Shown piece by piece: positions 58,646 through 64,000 of a DNA stretch of 64,000 nucleotides. The stretch is taken from positions 1,178,001 to 1,242,000 of the forward strand of contig NZ_CP115184.1 of the NCBI RefSeq assembly GCF_029395675.1, read 5' to 3'. Numbering within the stretch: position 1 is the first letter of the stretch; each line of letters opens with the position of its first letter. The notes under the pieces were generated by a model that was not told where the DNA came from, did not search any database, and saw only the letters and a program-made list of their open reading frames with translations. Made by a program: the position numbers and the translations under genes. Source of the stretch: Janibacter cremeus. GTDB taxonomy: Bacteria; Actinomycetota; Actinomycetes; Actinomycetales; Dermatophilaceae.

Positions 58646-59122
58646 TCAGGCATCCGGGGTGCGTCCACTCGTCGCGCTCTTCTTCGCCGTGCTCTTCTTC
58701 GCCGTGCTCTTCTTCGCGGGGGACCGTGTGGTCGGGGCCTTCTTCGCCGGCGGGGTCGTCGCCGCGGTCTGCTGTGCCGATGGCTTCCGGGCCTTCCGGG
58801 CCGGTGACGTCGCGGTCTTCTTCGCCGGGGCCTTCCGTCTCGTCGTCTTCTTCGCCGGGGCCTGCTTCGCCGTGTCCTGCGCCGTCGTCGTCGTCGCCTC
58901 CGACGTGGGCTCCTTGCGTGCGCGCAGGGTGGCGCTCAACGCGTCGAGGTCGGCCTGCTCCTCCTCCGGCCACACGGGCTCCTGGGACGTGGCCCCACGC
59001 TCCGTCGGAACCGCGCTGGCGACGAGCAGGGTGTCCACGAGACGCACGACGTCCAGGGTCCGGTCCAGGGTCGCCTCCGTCACCTTCAGGCCGAGATGGA
59101 TCATTTCGCGTACGGGGTCCAC
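58646..59122 (-). CDS. Protein with lysine/alanine-rich histone-like tail
   Basis: The 158-residue protein has an N-terminal helical part (MDPVREMIHLGLKVTEATLDRTLDVVRL, to about residue 65) and a C-terminal tail of about 75 residues built from PAKK, RKAPAKK and STAKK units, like histone H1-type tails of actinobacterial Hup or HU-like proteins. The N-terminal part is not an HU fold. It probably binds nucleic acid or acidic partners through charge. GTG 59122 has AGGAGTGAC upstream. A 15-bp tandem repeat encodes the end of the tail. Confidence 0.75.
   Translation of the reverse strand: MDPVREMIHLGLKVTEATLDRTLDVVRLVDTLLVASAVPTERGATSQEPVWPEEEQADLDALSATLRARKEPTSEATTTTAQDTAKQAPAKKTTRRKAPAKKTATSPARKARKPSAQQTAATTPPAKKAPTTRSPAKKSTAKKSTAKKSATSGRTPDA
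58677..58718. repeat. 15-bp tandem repeat, about 2.8 copies, in the lysine-rich tail
   Basis: The unit CTCTTCTTCGCCGTG (plus strand) occurs twice and then partially, encoding STAKK repeats in the protein. The copy number could vary between strains by slippage. Confidence 0.8.
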
Positions 59123-59152
59123 GTCACTCCTCGTGTCGACTACCGCTCCACG

Positions 59153-60130
59153 CTACCGGTTGGCCATGAGCGTGCGGGCGTCCTCCCGGGTGATCCGTCC
59201 CGCGTCCACGGCAGCCCAGAGGGTGTCGAGCGCGGCGCGGACAGCGTCCATCCCCCGGCCCTCGACGGTCAGGGTGCGATCGCACCTGGCACGCGCGCGC
59301 CCCCGACAGGACCAGTCGCCGTCGCGCGCCCCGTGGGGGTACTCCTGCGTCAACGCACGCAGGTCGTCCAGCACGTACGTCGGCCGGCACGGCGGCGATG
59401 CACCCGCGGCGTCGACGACCCCGTGCACGCCCGTGAGGACCAGCGCCGTGTGCATGCCTGCCGCCTCCGCACCCGCGATGTCGGTCTCGAGGCGATCACC
59501 GACGGCCAACGTCCGTGACACCCCGGCACCGACGAGGTCGGCGGCCAGGGCATACATCGGCGGATGGGGCTTCCCGACGACCAGGGGGTCAGTGTCCACC
59601 GCGGCGCGCACCGCAGCCACGAGGGACCCGTTGCCGGGCACGGGGCCCTGTTCCGTCGGCAGGGTCAGGTCCTCGTTCGTGGCGATCCACCGGGCACCCG
59701 CCCGGATGGCCACGGCTGCCGCCCCGAGGTCCGCGGCGGTGACCCCCGATCCGTACCCCTGCACGACGGCGACGACCTCCCCTTCGTCCTGCGGCGATCG
59801 GGGCTCCAGGCCCGCCTCCCGCAAGCACACCGCCACCCCCGGACCACCGATCGCCAGGACCGGCGACCCGGGAGGCACGACCTCCGCGAGCTCACGTGCG
59901 GCGGCGAAGGACGAGGTGAGCACCCGGTCGTCACTCGTACGGATCCCGTGACCGCGCAGCATCGCACCGACCTCGGAGGGGGTGCGGGATGCGTTGTTCG
60001 TGACGAAGACGACGGGGACCGGCAGCGAGTTCACCGAGTCGACGGCGTGCGCCAGGGCCGATGCCCCGGCGACGACGACACCGTCCAGGTCGCTGACGAG
60101 GGCGTCGTAGTCGTCGATGAGTCGGGTCAC
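59153..60130 (-). CDS. HAD-IIA (NagD-like) phosphatase
   Basis: The 325-residue protein has the HAD motifs ALVSDLDGVVVAG, VTNNASRTPSEV, VVGKPHPPMYALA and LAVGDRLETDIAGAEAAG. The large C2 cap lies between motifs II and III, as in NagD and PNPase-like enzymes. After motif IV there is a C-terminal extension of about 70 residues with [20 protein letters not shown] 60130 overlaps the TPR gene stop as GTGA. The substrate is unknown; nucleotide or sugar phosphates are typical. Confidence 0.88.
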   Translation of the reverse strand: MTRLIDDYDALVSDLDGVVVAGASALAHAVDSVNSLPVPVVFVTNNASRTPSEVGAMLRGHGIRTSDDRVLTSSFAAARELAEVVPPGSPVLAIGGPGVAVCLREAGLEPRSPQDEGEVVAVVQGYGSGVTAADLGAAAVAIRAGARWIATNEDLTLPTEQGPVPGNGSLVAAVRAAVDTDPLVVGKPHPPMYALAADLVGAGVSRTLAVGDRLETDIAGAEAAGMHTALVLTGVHGVVDAAGASPPCRPTYVLDDLRALTQEYPHGARDGDWSCRGRARARCDRTLTVEGRGMDAVRAALDTLWAAVDAGRITREDARTLMANR

Positions 60131-61098
60131 GCCCGGGGGTCCTGCTCCTCGACCTCCTCGACGAGGACGCCGTCGATCTCGTCGATGCGATCGACCGCAT
60201 CGGTCTCGCCGTCCTGGTCGGCCACCGCGGCCTTGCTGAACCAGTCCCGGGCGTCGTCGATGCGTCCCACCTCGAGCAGCGCGTCGGCGTAGGCGTACCA
60301 GACGCGGGCGGCCCACGGCTTCCCGGTGACCTTCTCGACCTGGCCCTGCAGGGCGAGGACTGCCGACTGCGCCTGCCCCATGTCACGTCGGATACCGGAG
60401 CCGACGATGAGCAGCTCGATCTGTGCCTCCTGGCCGAGCGAGCGCGCCTCCGGTGACCCGAGCAGCTCCAGCGCCCGCTCCGGACGCCCCAGCCCACGCT
60501 CGCAGTCGACCATCAACGGCAGCAGGTGCGAGGAGCCACTCAGCCGTCGGACCGTGCGGAACTCGGTCAGGGCGCGCGCATAGTCACCCATGCGGTAGGC
60601 GACGAACCCGAGTGCCTCACGTGCAGCCGGCACGCGACCTGCCCGGCGAACCGCGGTCTCGGCGTGCGCCAGGGCACCGTCCATGTCCTCGGCCTCCAGG
60701 AGCAGGGCCACCATCACCAGGTGCTGCGCGACGCCGTCGGCGTTCTCCTTGCTCAGGGTCCGCAGCTGCTGACGGACGCTGCGGTCCAGCTCGGCCCCGG
60801 TGACCTCGGGTGCGATGGCGGGCTCGGGCTTGCGTCCCTCCTTCGGGACCAGCCGCGAGCCGCCCCGGTCGTCCTCTCCCCTGCCGGCGCCGGCCCGCTC
60901 GGGCCGGGCGGATCGGTTGTCCCGACGATCATCCCGTCGTCCGCCGTCGCGAGGGCCGCCACCGCGGCGGTCGTCCCGACGAGCGGAGTCGTCCCGACCA
61001 CCGGGTCGACCCCCGGGGCGACCGCCCTGGGAGCCGCCTCGCCCGCGACCCCCGTCATCTCGTCGTCCGCCCCCGCGTCCGCCGCGCCTCTCGTCCAC
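60127..61098 (-). CDS. TPR-like protein with Arg/Gly-rich N terminus
   Basis: Residues 1-85 of this 323-residue protein are almost entirely Arg, Gly and Asp, with RGG/GGR repeats such as RGGGPRDGGRRDDRRD, and are predicted disordered. From about residue 100 to 290 there are helical repeats with TPR character (ALAHAETAVRRAGRVPAAREAL, YARALTEFRTVRRL, RVWYAYADALLEVGRIDDARD). The tail is acidic. GTG 61098 has GAGAGGG upstream. RGG tracts often bind RNA, and the neighbour is the rRNA operon, but function is unproven. Confidence 0.75.
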   Translation of the reverse strand: MDERRGGRGGGRRDDGGRGRGGSQGGRPGGRPGGRDDSARRDDRRGGGPRDGGRRDDRRDNRSARPERAGAGRGEDDRGGSRLVPKEGRKPEPAIAPEVTGAELDRSVRQQLRTLSKENADGVAQHLVMVALLLEAEDMDGALAHAETAVRRAGRVPAAREALGFVAYRMGDYARALTEFRTVRRLSGSSHLLPLMVDCERGLGRPERALELLGSPEARSLGQEAQIELLIVGSGIRRDMGQAQSAVLALQGQVEKVTGKPWAARVWYAYADALLEVGRIDDARDWFSKAAVADQDGETDAVDRIDEIDGVLVEEVEEQDPRA

Positions 61099-61202
61099 TG
61101 TTCAACCCTCTCTCTGCCACCGGGTGGCCATCACGACCCAGACTTCCCTGCCCCGGCCGTCCATGCAAATGCCTTGGCCGCGGTGTGAATGCGCCCTGGA
61201 CG

Positions 61203-61240
61203 CACGAAAGCCCCCAACGGTGTGGTTGGGGGCTTTCGTG
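61203..61240 (-). terminator. rRNA operon intrinsic terminator
   Basis: A 16-bp stem (61203-61218 with 61225-61240) encloses a 6-nt loop. On the minus strand it ends GGGGGCTTTCGTG. It lies about 10 bases after 5S rRNA and 100 bases before the TPR gene start. The T-run is short. Confidence 0.85.
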
Positions 61241-61249
61241 TGAATGGTT

Positions 61250-61368
61250 GTCCGGCTGCGTCCTACTCTCCCACACCGTCTCCAGTGCAGTACCATCGGC
61301 GCTGAAAGGCTTAGCTTCCGGGTTCGGAATGGGACCGGGCGTTTCCCTTTCGCTGTGACAGCCGTAAC
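61250..61368 (-). rRNA. rrf: 5S ribosomal RNA
   Basis: Reading the minus strand, about 119 nt begin GTTACGGCTGTCACAGCG and contain the conserved CCCATTCCGAACCCGGAAG and GGGAGAGTAGGACGC. The ends pair (TACGGCTG with CAGCCG). The ends are placed to within a few bases. Confidence 0.93.
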
Positions 61369-61482
61369 TCTATGGAAATACGATTTGCAGTGTCACCCCG
61401 AGCGGGTGGCTGACCGTATCTCGGGAACTGCACAGTGGACGCGAACGTGTCTTTCTTTACGCAACAAGTGTTGTGTGTGTAT
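61369..61482 (-). other. 23S-5S spacer
   Basis: About 114 bases with ACACGTTCGCGTCCACTGTGC, which resembles the processing region in other actinobacterial rRNA operons. There is no tRNA or ORF here. Confidence 0.6.

Positions 61483-64000
<2,518 letters not shown>

Noticed and set aside
58677..58718. CRISPR-like repeat
   Set aside because: Head-to-tail repeat without spacers, in a coding frame.

Overview
The window is a high-GC actinobacterial chromosome segment, most likely from Micrococcales near Intrasporangiaceae (inferred from gene order and protein style, not from a search). Support includes mIHF, an actinobacterial-type PriA without helicase motifs, an EF-P with a PGKGP loop, a GTG-rich start-codon set, several apparent leaderless promoters (TANNNT 6-8 nt before the start codon), and a 23S rRNA with the roughly 100-nt actinobacterial insertion. 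Almost everything is core metabolism or information processing, and most genes lie on the minus strand. No gene-free stretch exceeds 300 bases, and I see no tRNA, CRISPR array, insertion sequence or prophage.

Layout. 1-4.5 kb: trpE (cut by the window edge), hisI, hisF, hisG and hisE, with two small plus-strand genes between them. 4.6-23.7 kb: a long minus-strand run, in transcription order pyrR-pyrB-pyrC-carA-carB-pyrK-pyrD-pyrF-mihF-gmk-rpoZ-coaBC, then metK, priA, fmt, rsmB and rpe. It holds the whole route to UMP plus guanylate kinase, and its genes mostly join by 1-4 base overlaps. A PyrR-type leader hairpin precedes pyrR. 23.9-29 kb: accessory cargo, namely a methionine ABC importer (metNIQ, plus strand), a GNAT-NUDIX fusion and an AI-2E family permease. 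29-34 kb: nusB and efp, separated from the aro genes by a secreted lipase and a divergent FMN glutamate-synthase-like protein. 33-41 kb: alaS-ruvX-mltG-aroE-aroC-aroK-aroB. 41.3-42.7 kb: rarA. 42.7-49.9 kb: a plus-strand block (MMPL, GNAT, FUSC, BCCT, NUDIX) inserted between rarA and aspS. 50-61 kb: a HAD hydrolase, aspS, then tlyA-nadK-recN-pyrG-NUDIX, preceded by two low-complexity basic proteins and a HAD phosphatase. 61.2-64 kb: the 3' end of an rRNA operon (terminator, 5S, most of 23S).

How it works together. The pyr block supplies UMP, PyrG makes CTP, and Gmk, RpoZ and mIHF link nucleotide supply to transcription and nucleoid structure. The aro genes feed chorismate to trpE. MetNIQ import and MetK set the SAM pool.

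No clearly new multi-gene system is visible. The best leads are the GNAT plus CoA-diphosphatase-like fusion, the translationally coupled MMPL-GNAT-FUSC operon, the metN control region with a palindrome between its -35 and -10, and the neighbouring lysine-rich and RGG-rich proteins beside the rRNA operon.
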